Assembly (NCBI GenBank): GCA_002336815.1
Contig: DDEU01000005.1
Location: forward strand, 15,706 to 79,705
DNA: 64,000 bases
Direction of reading: 5' to 3'
From: Chitinophagaceae bacterium UBA1946
GTDB lineage: Bacteria; Bacteroidota; Bacteroidia; Chitinophagales; Chitinophagaceae
Of the stretch, positions 26,601 to 35,880 are shown piece after piece. Under the pieces are notes generated by a model that ran no database searches, was not told where the DNA came from, and saw only the letters and a list, made by a program, of their open reading frames with translations. The translations under genes were made by a program, and so were the position numbers. How positions within the stretch are numbered: position 1 is the stretch's first letter; the number at the start of each line of letters is the position of its first letter.

Positions 26601-29564
26601 ATGAAAAAAAACCTGGTACTGCTGGCAGCATTGCTGCTGCACATAGCGGTAATGGCCCAAACAGTTAAACCAAAGGCAGCAGCGGCTGCAGCCCCATCTT
26701 CAAAGTATGAATGGAAAACCGCCAGCTCCGGCGGATACACTTATAAGTATGTAAGCAACGACCCGGTGAAGGCCCGGTTCTACACACTTAAAAATGGATT
26801 GACCGTGATTTTAAGTGCCACCAATAAAGATCCCCGTATACAATGTTATGTAGCCACCAAGGCTGGTAGTAAAACCGACCCGGCTGACCATACCGGGCTT
26901 GCACATTACCTCGAACACATGCTTTTTAAAGGCACCGACAAATACGGTTCGCTCAATTGGGAAAAAGAAAAACCAGAGCTGGATAAGATCAATGCGCTGT
27001 ACGAGCAATACAATAAAACAACCGATGAAGCAGCACGCAAAGCCATCTATCACGAGATTGATTCTGTGAGCGGCGTAGCGGCTACTTTTGCCATTGCCAA
27101 TGAATATGATAAGATGATGGGCAGCATGGGAGCGCAGGGCACCAACGCCTTTACTTCCTTTGAGCAAACAGTGTACACCGATGATATACCGGCCAATGCC
27201 ACCGACAAGTACCTGAAAGTGCAGGCGGAAAGATTCCGCAGCCCCGTGTTCAGGATATTTCATACCGAACTGGAGGCGGTGTATGAAGAAAAGAATAGAA
27301 CGCTGGACAACGATGGCCGTAAAGTAAATGAAATGATGTTTAAAGAATTGTTTCAAAACAATAATTATGGCCGTCAAACAACCATCGGCACCATTGAGCA
27401 TTTAAAAAATCCATCGTTGCAGGCCATCCGCAATTATTTCAACACCTATTATGTGCCGAACAATATGGGCGTAATCTTAAGTGGCGATTTTGATTGTGAT
27501 GCCATGATCAAAAAAGTAGACGCTGCTTTTTCTTATATGCAGTCAAAACCCATTCCGGCCTATACTTTTTCTCCCGAAGTTCCCATTGCGAGCCCCATTG
27601 TAAAAGAAGTAGTGGGCCCTGATGCAGAGAGTGTTTCCATCGGCTTTCGTTTGCCCGGCAACAAGGCCAAAGATATTTTACTGGCCGACCTGGTAGGACA
27701 GATCTTAACCAATGGCAAAGCCGGTTTGATCGATCTGAACCTTGTTAAAAAACAAAAATTGCTACGGGCATCTGCCTCTGCTTATACACTCATCGATTAT
27801 GGCGTGTTGTACATGCAGGGCGCCCCCACCCAGGGCCAGTCGCTCGACGAAGTAAAAACATTGATGCTCGGCGAGATCGAAAATCTTAAAAAAGGAAATT
27901 TTGATGATAACCTCATTACTTCCATCATCAACAATCAAAAGAAGAATAAGATCCTTGCAACAGAATCTTACGGATCAAGGGCCAGCGACCTGATGGATGC
28001 ATTTACCAGCGAACTGGACTGGAAAGAACAGGTAGCCTATACTGACCTCCTGAGTAAACTCACCAAAAAAGACATCGTGGCATTTGCCAATAAATATTTT
28101 GGTAATAATTATGTTGCTGTGTTAAAGCGCAAAGGAGAGGACAAGAATGTTTTGAAGGTAGACAAGCCCACCATCACTGCCGTTGAAACAAACAGGGATT
28201 CACAAAGTGAATTTGTAAAGACAGTGAACGACATGCCTGCCACCGCCGTGAGCCCTGTATTTTTAGATTATAACAAAGACATCCAGAAAAGCAAACTCGG
28301 CGCTGCAGAAGTATTGTATGTTCCCAATAAAGACAACAGTATTTTCCGCCTGCGTTACCGCTATGACATGGGCACCTGGAACAATAAAAAGCTCAGCATC
28401 GCTGCGCAGTACCTGCAATTTTTAGGCACCGACAAAATGAGCGCAGAAGATATCACCAAAGAATTTTACAAAATCGCCTGCAGCTTTAACGTTGCAGCCG
28501 GCCCGGAATTTACTACAGTAACCATTGAAGGCCTGCAGGAGAATTTCGGCAAAGCGGTTGGCCTGTTTGAAAGCCTGCTGAAAAATTGCAAAGCAGATGA
28601 AGAAGCGTTGAAATCATTAAAAGCAAGGCTCTCCAAAGCAAGGGCTGATGCCAAACTGAATAAAGGTGCCATCATGAGCGGTCTTGTTTCTTACGCCAGG
28701 TTTGGAGAAAAAAATCCTTACAATTATGTATTGAGCAATGAGGAGCTCAACAATATTTCTGCAGAAGAGCTGGTGAGCATCCTTCATTCACTCAACAACT
28801 ATTCGCACAGGGTATTGTATTATGGTCCGCAGCCCCTGGCCGCAATAACCACAACGCTTAAGCCACTGCACCCGATACCTGCAGCTTTTACGCCGGCAGA
28901 TAAAAAGGCGGAATTCACCTACACCAACCAAACAGCCAACCAGGTATTGTTTGCTGATTACAATATGGTGCAAAGTGAGATCCGCTGGATACGCAACGCT
29001 GCTGCCTACAGTGCTGATGCAGAACCGGTGGTAGATATATTTAATAACTATTTTGGCGGCGGCATGGGAGCATTGGTATTTCAAACCATCCGGGAAAGCA
29101 AGGCACTCGCCTATTCAACTTTTGCGTTTTATGCAAAACCTGATAAAAAAGAAGATCCGTTTTATACACTGGCCTATGTGGGTTGCCAGGCAGATAAATT
29201 CAACGAGTCTATCACAGCCATGAATGAACTGCTCAATGACCTGCCGAACGTGGTGGAAAATATCAAGAGCGCCAAAATTGGTATTAAAAAAGACATCGAA
29301 ACAGAACGCATTACGCAGGATGGTATCATCATGAATTACCTTGCTGCAGAACGCAAAGGCCTTACAGAAGACATCCGCAAAAAAACATATACTGCGGTTG
29401 ATAAGATCGGTTACGATGAACTAAAAGCTTTTCATACTGCCAATCTCGCTTCCAAACCGTATACCTATTGTGTGGTAGCCAATGAAAAAAGGGTGACAGA
29501 CGAAACCCTGAAAAAATATGGCGATGTTAAAAAGTTAAAGCTGGAAGAGATTTTCGGATATTAA
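26601..29564 (+). CDS. M16-family zinc metallopeptidase (pitrilysin/insulinase type)
   Basis: 987 residues with a signal peptide (MKKNLVLLAALLLHIAVMAQ). The catalytic N-terminal half has the inverted zinc motif HYLEH (H102, E105, H106) followed by the third ligand region ELEAVYEEKNR (E229/E230). The second half (from ~residue 530) repeats the M16 fold without HxxEH, as in typical two-half enzymes. RGxGGALVFQTIRESKALAYS-like sequence (FGGGMGALVFQTIRESKALAYS) near residue 825 is the conserved C-terminal substrate-binding element. It is probably periplasmic and degrades peptides. Predicted as a monocistronic gene ended by the terminator at 29592. The longer open frame from 26529 hides the signal peptide, so 26601 is preferred. 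Confidence 0.93.
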   Translation: MKKNLVLLAALLLHIAVMAQTVKPKAAAAAAPSSKYEWKTASSGGYTYKYVSNDPVKARFYTLKNGLTVILSATNKDPRIQCYVATKAGSKTDPADHTGLAHYLEHMLFKGTDKYGSLNWEKEKPELDKINALYEQYNKTTDEAARKAIYHEIDSVSGVAATFAIANEYDKMMGSMGAQGTNAFTSFEQTVYTDDIPANATDKYLKVQAERFRSPVFRIFHTELEAVYEEKNRTLDNDGRKVNEMMFKELFQNNNYGRQTTIGTIEHLKNPSLQAIRNYFNTYYVPNNMGVILSGDFDCDAMIKKVDAAFSYMQSKPIPAYTFSPEVPIASPIVKEVVGPDAESVSIGFRLPGNKAKDILLADLVGQILTNGKAGLIDLNLVKKQKLLRASASAYTLIDYGVLYMQGAPTQGQSLDEVKTLMLGEIENLKKGNFDDNLITSIINNQKKNKILATESYGSRASDLMDAFTSELDWKEQVAYTDLLSKLTKKDIVAFANKYFGNNYVAVLKRKGEDKNVLKVDKPTITAVETNRDSQSEFVKTVNDMPATAVSPVFLDYNKDIQKSKLGAAEVLYVPNKDNSIFRLRYRYDMGTWNNKKLSIAAQYLQFLGTDKMSAEDITKEFYKIACSFNVAAGPEFTTVTIEGLQENFGKAVGLFESLLKNCKADEEALKSLKARLSKARADAKLNKGAIMSGLVSYARFGEKNPYNYVLSNEELNNISAEELVSILHSLNNYSHRVLYYGPQPLAAITTTLKPLHPIPAAFTPADKKAEFTYTNQTANQVLFADYNMVQSEIRWIRNAAAYSADAEPVVDIFNNYFGGGMGALVFQTIRESKALAYSTFAFYAKPDKKEDPFYTLAYVGCQADKFNESITAMNELLNDLPNVVENIKSAKIGIKKDIETERITQDGIIMNYLAAERKGLTEDIRKKTYTAVDKIGYDELKAFHTANLASKPYTYCVVANEKRVTDETLKKYGDVKKLKLEEIFGY

Positions 29565-29591
29565 TTAAATCGCTTACAAGTCAATACCATG

Positions 29592-29618
29592 GCCCCGTTC
29601 AACCGGGGCTATTTTTTT
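29592..29618 (+). terminator. rho-independent terminator after the M16 peptidase gene
   Basis: GCCCCG (29592-29597) pairs with CGGGGC (29604-29609) around a 6-base loop, then TA and T7 (29612-29618). It lies 28 bp past the stop. The rest of the gap to 29857 is AT-rich, with no gene or RNA signature seen. Confidence 0.9.
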
Positions 29619-29857
29619 GTCCTTACCTTACTCTATAAAGATTGCCGTCATAGAATAAAAAAATATTTTAAATCGCTTGCATATTAAATTCCTGCACTGT
29701 ATTTTACTTTAAGCTATTGAGGTGATTGTAACCCAACCTTTAAAATTCACCAGGCAGGCAATATTTTAAGCTCATTCCTATCACTGTTTGCGTTCAATGC
29801 ATGCAGGCTTTTCTTCCAATAACCTCCCATTTTTTATAACTCTTATTTACCACTGGT

Positions 29858-31327
29858 ATGAACTACACAGCGTCAGCAGCTTTATTTGAAAAAGAAGACG
29901 GGTACGGAGCAGCAACTGTAAATATCAGCGCTGCAGGCAATGATATCTACGTGATCAGCGATCTGCACCTTGCGGCAGGCATTAACGCCAACGGCAATTT
30001 CGACGGCACAGAGAATTTTTTTGCTGATGCTTCTTTTGTCCGTTTCCTTGATCACCTGCAGGATAATTGCGGCAATGGAAAATCAATACTTGTTATCAAT
30101 GGCGACTTCATCGATTTTTTGCGGATCACCAATATACCTTCAACTGAAAAGGAGTTTGAAACCTGGCAGGAGATATTACAGGTTACCGGCATCAGCAAAT
30201 CTACAGCGGAGCTAAAAGCAAGTATTGTAAAAAAAGAAATTACCTACGGCCTTAAAACAAATCACTTTAAATCGGTATGGAAACTGCATACCTGCATTGG
30301 CGGCCATATCAAGTTGTTTGAACGGCTGGCAACCTGGATCAAAGATGGCAACCAGTTGATCATTACCAAGGGCAACCACGACCTGGAGTGGATATGGAAA
30401 GAAGTAAGGATATACCTGCAGCACTGGCTGGCCACCAATATTGCTTTCCAGCAGCAGCGGCCTGTAGAAGAAGTGATCTGCAACACCGTTATTCCACAAA
30501 CATTGTTTATTGATGATGCATTGATCATCGATAAAAAAATATACATCGAACACGGGCACCGCTACGAAAACATGACCAATGTAAAGGGAGAACCTTTTGT
30601 TGCCAACGGGCAGGAACTCAACCTGCCGCTGGGTTCCTTTTTTAACCGTTACCTGATCAACCGGGTAGAACTGCTGTATCCTTATCTTGATAATGTACGG
30701 CCCACCCAAAATATTTTACTCGTTCTCTTCCGGGAGCGGTTTCCGTTTGCCATTAAAATGTTGTTTCGCTACCTGTGGCTGATGGGCCTGCTCATCCAGA
30801 AAAAAATATTCTGGCAAACAACCAAATACCTCTTTACTTTTTTGCTGATCATCGTGCTACCCGTTACCGTTACGGTGTTTGCTATCATGAACAACAGGCC
30901 CGGCCCCTCTGCTTCCGGTCACCAGTCTTTTTTGATACAGCAGGTGCTGGCTGCGGCAAAAAATCTTGGCTTTCTTTTCCTTTCTTACCTGCTGGCAAGA
31001 ATTATGGTACTCGTAAAACTGCAGGGTCCTGCAAGTTTTTATGCAGACGCCGGCAAGATATTCAACAGTAATCCTGAACTCGAGATCGTTACATTCGGCC
31101 ATACACACAACCCGGAACAGCTCACCGGTTCAGGCAAGTGGTATTTTAATACCGGCACCTGGACGCCGGTATATGAAAGCAGTTCTTCTGAAATAAGAAT
31201 GGATAAGACCTTCACTTTTTTACAAATCTGCCGCAAAACAACCGACCCCTACAAGCCGCAATTGCTGCAACGCTGGAACGATGATGCCATGCGATATGAA
31301 CTGCTGGGATTAAACGATAAAAAGTAA
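29858..31327 (+). CDS. membrane-associated calcineurin-type metallophosphoesterase
   Basis: 489 residues. The N-terminal phosphoesterase core has all five dimetal motifs: VISDLHLA (D, H), INGDFIDFL (GD), KGNHDLEW (GNHD), EHGHRYE and, late in the chain, TFGHTHNPE (GHTH). Two membrane-spanning stretches (about 326-347, LFTFLLIIVLPVTVTVFAI, and about 366-388, NLGFLFLSYLLARIMVL) interrupt the core between motifs IV and V, which is unusual. This may be a UDP-diacylglucosamine-hydrolase-like or other lipid-linked phosphoesterase; the substrate is unknown. First of four closely spaced plus-strand genes (10 bp to the next). Confidence 0.85.
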   Translation: MNYTASAALFEKEDGYGAATVNISAAGNDIYVISDLHLAAGINANGNFDGTENFFADASFVRFLDHLQDNCGNGKSILVINGDFIDFLRITNIPSTEKEFETWQEILQVTGISKSTAELKASIVKKEITYGLKTNHFKSVWKLHTCIGGHIKLFERLATWIKDGNQLIITKGNHDLEWIWKEVRIYLQHWLATNIAFQQQRPVEEVICNTVIPQTLFIDDALIIDKKIYIEHGHRYENMTNVKGEPFVANGQELNLPLGSFFNRYLINRVELLYPYLDNVRPTQNILLVLFRERFPFAIKMLFRYLWLMGLLIQKKIFWQTTKYLFTFLLIIVLPVTVTVFAIMNNRPGPSASGHQSFLIQQVLAAAKNLGFLFLSYLLARIMVLVKLQGPASFYADAGKIFNSNPELEIVTFGHTHNPEQLTGSGKWYFNTGTWTPVYESSSSEIRMDKTFTFLQICRKTTDPYKPQLLQRWNDDAMRYELLGLNDKK

Positions 31328-31337
31328 ACATACTGTT

Positions 31338-32231
31338 ATGAGAAGGATACCAATGTACTGCTTTTTGTTACTGCTGTTATGCCAGCAATATGGTTGCAGT
31401 GTTTTTGAAAAGGCAGGAAAAAAACTGGGTGACGGGCTTGGTCAGTCTACCAAAACAATCGGTGGCAATCTTGTAGCCGGCGCACAAGGGCAGCTAACAG
31501 ATTCGCTGTTCCAGGTTAAACTGAGGCAAATGCTTGATTCTGTGATCGGCAGTTCCGGCGCAAAAGCAGCCCTCACATTGGGCAACCTGAGGGATTCATT
31601 GCTCAATGATAAATGGCGGGTATTTGTAAGACAGCTTGCCGATGAATTAACCGGCACGGCTACCAACAGCAATGTAGCGGCACTGGTAGAAACCGCTGCC
31701 GGCGAAAGCTCCAGGAAAAAACTTCGCCTGCTGGTCTCGGATCTGTTAAACACCGCATTCAGCGGAAATACCCATGCACAAATAGAAAAGATCCGGGAAG
31801 AATTACTGGGCGTGAAAATGAAAGAAAATATCGGGCTGATAAGAGATGAATTACTGAACGAAAAAACGAACATGGCCATCAAATCAATTGTCGACACGGC
31901 TATGATGACCATCGCCTACCGCATGAACCATGATGTAAAAGATGCCGTGGGAGAGAATGCTTCTTTTATACAAAAGTATGCCGGCAAGCTGTTGATGACA
32001 GCCGGCGCCATCGCACTCATCATCATATTCTTTGTATGGCGCAACCGCCAGAAATATTTGAAGCTTGTAACGCTGCTTACTTCACAGATCAACAACATAC
32101 CCGATAAAAATGTATACGATGATCTCACCAACCGGATCAAAGACAGGGCAGTGCAATCCGGTGTAGAACCAACACTCCGGAAAGTGCTGGCAGAAAATGG
32201 TATACTTAACAGTCCTCCTGTTCAACAATAA
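31338..32231 (+). CDS. helical exported protein with late membrane helix, unknown function
   Basis: 297 residues. An N-terminal hydrophobic stretch ending CQQYGCS suggests a lipoprotein-like signal (C20), but the lipobox is atypical. Residues ~40-210 are alpha-helical, with repeated RDSLLNDKW / REELLGVK / RDELLNEK segments at ~40-residue spacing, suggesting three related helical repeats. One strong membrane helix lies at about 213-232 (LLMTAGAIALIIIFFVW), followed by a basic cytoplasmic-like tail. It starts 10 bp after the phosphoesterase gene. No family recognised. Confidence 0.65.
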   Translation: MRRIPMYCFLLLLLCQQYGCSVFEKAGKKLGDGLGQSTKTIGGNLVAGAQGQLTDSLFQVKLRQMLDSVIGSSGAKAALTLGNLRDSLLNDKWRVFVRQLADELTGTATNSNVAALVETAAGESSRKKLRLLVSDLLNTAFSGNTHAQIEKIREELLGVKMKENIGLIRDELLNEKTNMAIKSIVDTAMMTIAYRMNHDVKDAVGENASFIQKYAGKLLMTAGAIALIIIFFVWRNRQKYLKLVTLLTSQINNIPDKNVYDDLTNRIKDRAVQSGVEPTLRKVLAENGILNSPPVQQ

Positions 32232-32266
32232 TTTTTTCGCTCATTGGTTATACTAAAATTCAGCAA

Positions 32267-34717
32267 ATGAAAAATTTATCAGCAGAACTAACCCTGCAGG
32301 AAGTACGCTTAAAAATCCTGCTTCGCTTTTTTTTCTTCTTTTATATTGGCGCCATGCTGCTCTACCTGCTGCCCGCCATCACATTTATCCCGGATTTTTT
32401 GAAGCCCTTTCCATTTATCAATGATGGCGCCTTTGCCAATAATTCCACCATTAAAATGGGATTGTTTGCAGCGCTTTGTTTTATCGGCGCTGCAGATGTG
32501 CGGCGTTACCTGGTAGCGGTGGAAGCCATTATCGTGGTGATGGTGCTGGCCGTTGTATCCGGCCTGCTGCTTACATTTTTTGCCAACAACAATTACGAAA
32601 TGGAAACGGGCATGGGCCATCTTACCATCCGGAAAATGGTGCTGATGTCAACTGTTTTCGATACACTCGTAAATATACTCTTCATTGCATTTTACCTGCA
32701 GGCACAAAAGGCAAGATACAAGCTGTTATTTTTTAGTCCCATGCAGTTCCGCACACTTACCGCTCTTGCAGAAGTGGTGATTGAAGGAGAGAACGAAATA
32801 TTAAAACCCGGCGAGATCGCACACAATGTAGACCGGTATATGGCATCTTTCAGGGGCAAAACAAAATTCATCACCAGGCTTGCATTAACAGGAATAGAAC
32901 TTTACCCGCTGGTATTTTTAAAGCCACCGGTAAGCTACATGCGGGCGCCAGACCGGAAAGCTTTTTTGATGCGGCATTTTTACCAGAATGTGGCGCTTAA
33001 GCTGGCGCCGCCTTTTATCCGTATGCTGGTGCAGGCCTCTATCCGCATGGGAAAACAACTTTGCTTTATGGGTTATTACAATGATGAAAGGGTCTTTGAT
33101 TCCATCGGCTACATACCATTTTCCAAACGGGCAGACAAACAGGAGCGGTTGGATAAATTTCCGCTGCGGCCACGCAGGCAACTTTCTGTACTTAAAGAAA
33201 TCGACATCAACGGTGACAGTATCACTGCGGACGTAGTGATCGTTGGTTCCGGACCGGGTGCATCCATTCTGGCAAAAGGACTGATCGAACAGGGAAGAAC
33301 TGTACTGATGATAGAACGGGGCGACTACACCGATCCTTCACAATTCAGCGAAGATGAAATTGACATGGTTTCAAAACTGTATGCTGATGGTGCGCTGCAA
33401 CTGGCCAGTGATTTCAGGTTCCAGGTGATACAGGGAAGTTGCGTGGGCGGTTCCAGTGTGGTGAACAATGCTGTTTGTTTTGATACGCCGGACCATGTGC
33501 TTGACCGGTGGAACGATGTAAAAGGACTGAACGCAGCGATAGACATTGACCGCTACAAAAAAAGCAACGAGAAAATCAACCGGCAGATCGGTGTAAGAAA
33601 AATGGACAACGATTTTTTAAATCCCGGCGGCAATAAATTTTTGGAAGGCTGTGAAAAAATGGGCCTGGTACAATCACCCAATGTTGCTGCAGCCGTGGCG
33701 GCAAATATTGCAGGCAGCACCGTATCAGGCGGCACCGATGGTTGCCTGGGTTGTGGCTACTGTAATATCGGTTGTGCGTTTGGAAAAAAATTATCGATGC
33801 TTGATACCGTGTTGCCGGAGATACAGGAAAAATATGGAACAGATGCACTTAAGATCATTGCAGGCTGTGAAGTGCTGCATTTGAAATCAGGTGGTTCAAA
33901 CATTCGTTCGCTGACGGCGAAATTTACCAGCGGCAGAAAGATAGAAGTAAAGGCCAATACGTTTGTGGTTTCTGCCGGCGCTGTGTCATCGAGCATACTG
34001 CTGCTCAATTCCGGAATTGCGGTCGGAAAAGCAGGTAAGCATCTTTCGTTCAACATCGGCTCACCAATGAATGCCGTGTTCCCTCAACAGATCAATGCCT
34101 ATGATGGTTTGCAGATATCGCATTACCTGCAAATGAATCCCGACAGGGGATATATTTTTGAAACCTGGTTTAACCCTCCGATGTTTCAAAGCACCGTAAT
34201 GCCCGGCTGGTGGGATGATCATTTTAAGAACATGCACCGCTATAACAGGATGGCCTGTACCGGTGTACTGGTAGGCAGCGAATCGAACGCAGAGGTTCGG
34301 GTGGCCGGACTCACAAAAAGAGAAGTAAGGTACACTCCTACTAAAAAAGATTTTGATACGTTGCTGGATGGATTGATACTGGCCGGAGAAATTTACCTGG
34401 AGGCCGGCGCTGATCTTGTAATGCCCAATACATTTTCCTATTACGAATTCAACAACAAAACAGCATTAAAAAGATTGAAAGACCTGGTGCAGGACAACAG
34501 CGATATCACGCTGGGCACAGGTCATCCGCAGGGTGGCAATATCATGAGCGTCACCAAATCACAGGGAGTGATAGATCCTCAATTTAAAGTGTATGGTTAC
34601 AACAACCTGTTTGTATGCGATGCCAGTGTATTCCCTTCCAGCCTGGGTGTAAACCCACAGGTGAGTGTGATGACGATGGCTGATTATGCCGTACCATTCA
34701 TTGCTGCCAACAGGTAA
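32267..34717 (+). CDS. GMC-family FAD oxidoreductase fused to an N-terminal membrane domain
   Basis: 816 residues. Residues 1-150 contain four hydrophobic helices (about 15-43, 63-80, 82-105, 123-145). Residues ~155-300 form a soluble linker beginning FRTLTALAEVVIEGENE. The GMC flavoprotein domain starts at ~321 with the FAD loop VIVGSGPGASILAKGL (GSGPGAS at 327-333) and MIERGDYTD. A cysteine cluster, GCLGCGYCNIGCAFGKK, lies near 487-505. The C-terminal GMC signature is GTGHPQGGNIMS ... LFVCDASVFPSSLGVNPQ near 755-800. It is most like the cholesterol oxidase / long-chain alcohol oxidase branch, so a hydrophobic alcohol or sterol-like membrane substrate is plausible; this is inference. The preceding and following genes are also membrane-linked. 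Confidence 0.85.
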   Translation: MKNLSAELTLQEVRLKILLRFFFFFYIGAMLLYLLPAITFIPDFLKPFPFINDGAFANNSTIKMGLFAALCFIGAADVRRYLVAVEAIIVVMVLAVVSGLLLTFFANNNYEMETGMGHLTIRKMVLMSTVFDTLVNILFIAFYLQAQKARYKLLFFSPMQFRTLTALAEVVIEGENEILKPGEIAHNVDRYMASFRGKTKFITRLALTGIELYPLVFLKPPVSYMRAPDRKAFLMRHFYQNVALKLAPPFIRMLVQASIRMGKQLCFMGYYNDERVFDSIGYIPFSKRADKQERLDKFPLRPRRQLSVLKEIDINGDSITADVVIVGSGPGASILAKGLIEQGRTVLMIERGDYTDPSQFSEDEIDMVSKLYADGALQLASDFRFQVIQGSCVGGSSVVNNAVCFDTPDHVLDRWNDVKGLNAAIDIDRYKKSNEKINRQIGVRKMDNDFLNPGGNKFLEGCEKMGLVQSPNVAAAVAANIAGSTVSGGTDGCLGCGYCNIGCAFGKKLSMLDTVLPEIQEKYGTDALKIIAGCEVLHLKSGGSNIRSLTAKFTSGRKIEVKANTFVVSAGAVSSSILLLNSGIAVGKAGKHLSFNIGSPMNAVFPQQINAYDGLQISHYLQMNPDRGYIFETWFNPPMFQSTVMPGWWDDHFKNMHRYNRMACTGVLVGSESNAEVRVAGLTKREVRYTPTKKDFDTLLDGLILAGEIYLEAGADLVMPNTFSYYEFNNKTALKRLKDLVQDNSDITLGTGHPQGGNIMSVTKSQGVIDPQFKVYGYNNLFVCDASVFPSSLGVNPQVSVMTMADYAVPFIAANR

Positions 34718-34760
34718 TGCCGCCAGTTTTAATAAATTATTTACTCAAAAAAATTAAATT

Positions 34761-35279
34761 ATGGAAGACATACTCGGAGCTCAAAATTCCATCATTGATT
34801 ATTTGATCGTGCTGCTGATCTACCTGTTGATGTTCTTATTGATCAGGTATCCGAAACCGGTAGTGGAACTGAATTTTCGCAGCAATTTTAAATTTCTTGC
34901 CATCGTTTGGATCGTATTGATGTTCACCGGCAATTACCTTTTTTATAAGCTGGGCATTATGAGTTTTTTACCCTGGCTCAATAATCTCGTTCACTGTGTA
35001 GGTTGGATCGGTCTTTGTCTTACCTGGTTGTACTATGCCAGCAATCACCGGCCCATGTGGGAGTTGTTCATTCATTTTTCTTTTACCAGTTTTATCGTGA
35101 AGATGTCGGAGCATCAATTGTTGGGAACCTGGAGCATGGATAGCTTTTTGGGGATCGACCATCCCTATGCCTATTTAACTGCCATGAGTTTGGTTGATGG
35201 ATTTTACCCGTTGATCTCTAAATGGTTGTTGAACTATTTTGGAAAGAGGGGGAAATTCGGTTTGTATGTTGAACCGTGA
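34761..35279 (+). CDS. four-helix membrane protein, unknown function
   Basis: 172 residues with hydrophobic helices at about 12-28 (DYLIVLLIYLLMFLLI), 45-62, 70-95 and 138-160, and conserved-looking polar residues inside or next to them (HCVGW, NHRPMWELFIHF, KMSEHQLLGTW, DGFYP). Last of the four-gene cluster, 43 bp after the GMC oxidoreductase gene. It is possibly a quinone- or substrate-handling partner of the flavoprotein; no family recognised. It ends only 4 bp from the convergent gene on the other strand. Confidence 0.65.
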   Translation: MEDILGAQNSIIDYLIVLLIYLLMFLLIRYPKPVVELNFRSNFKFLAIVWIVLMFTGNYLFYKLGIMSFLPWLNNLVHCVGWIGLCLTWLYYASNHRPMWELFIHFSFTSFIVKMSEHQLLGTWSMDSFLGIDHPYAYLTAMSLVDGFYPLISKWLLNYFGKRGKFGLYVEP

Positions 35280-35283
35280 ACAA

Positions 35284-35880
35284 TCATTTACTGATGCGCT
35301 CATAATCTTCCGGCGTATCAATGTCAACAGCGCCGAGGGCAAATGGCACGGTAGCAACATCATCGCTGTATTGCTGCACCAGCTTTTTGGCGCCGGACTG
35401 GCCCGTTAATAAAGCAAGCTGCTGAAAATATGGTTGACCGAACAAAACCGGCGTACCTGTACTTTCATTGTACACAGACGCTACGATTCCCTTGCCGGTT
35501 TGCTGTTTTGTATCCAGCAATGTGTTTAGTAAAGCAATTGAAAGATGCGGCTGATCTGCCACGATGATGATCACACTTTCTGCTGCAGGGAAATGTTGCA
35601 GCACATGGATCATTCCCTTTTGTATGGAAGTTCCCATGCCCTGTTGCCAGGATTCATTTTGAATAAAATCGATTTGCTGCGGAATTAGCATTCCTTTGAG
35701 CAGGGCATGATAACATCCTGTTACCACCAGCAGGGCTGTGTCTTCAAGCTGTCTTGCTTCATCAATGGCGTGCTGAAAAAAAGTTGTACCCTTATAAGGC
35801 AACAGCAATTTACAGGTTGTTCCTTCGCCTTTATTCATCCTTGACGAACTGCCCGCTGCCAGTAATAAGCATACATTCAT
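35284..35880 (-). CDS. MobA-like nucleotidyltransferase (molybdenum cofactor cytidylyl/guanylyltransferase family)
   Basis: 198 residues. The NTP-binding N-terminus is LLLAAGSSSRMNKGEGTTCKLLLPYKG (LAAGxSxRMG pattern, with the K of LLPYKG), with VADQPHLS (metal-binding DQP) near 100 and GTPVLFGQPYF near 145. MocA/MobA-type enzymes transfer CMP or GMP to molybdopterin. Here the gene overlaps the xdhC stop by 4 bp (ATGA), so it most likely makes the dinucleotide cofactor for the adjacent molybdenum hydroxylase. Confidence 0.88.
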   Translation of the reverse strand: MNVCLLLAAGSSSRMNKGEGTTCKLLLPYKGTTFFQHAIDEARQLEDTALLVVTGCYHALLKGMLIPQQIDFIQNESWQQGMGTSIQKGMIHVLQHFPAAESVIIIVADQPHLSIALLNTLLDTKQQTGKGIVASVYNESTGTPVLFGQPYFQQLALLTGQSGAKKLVQQYSDDVATVPFALGAVDIDTPEDYERISK

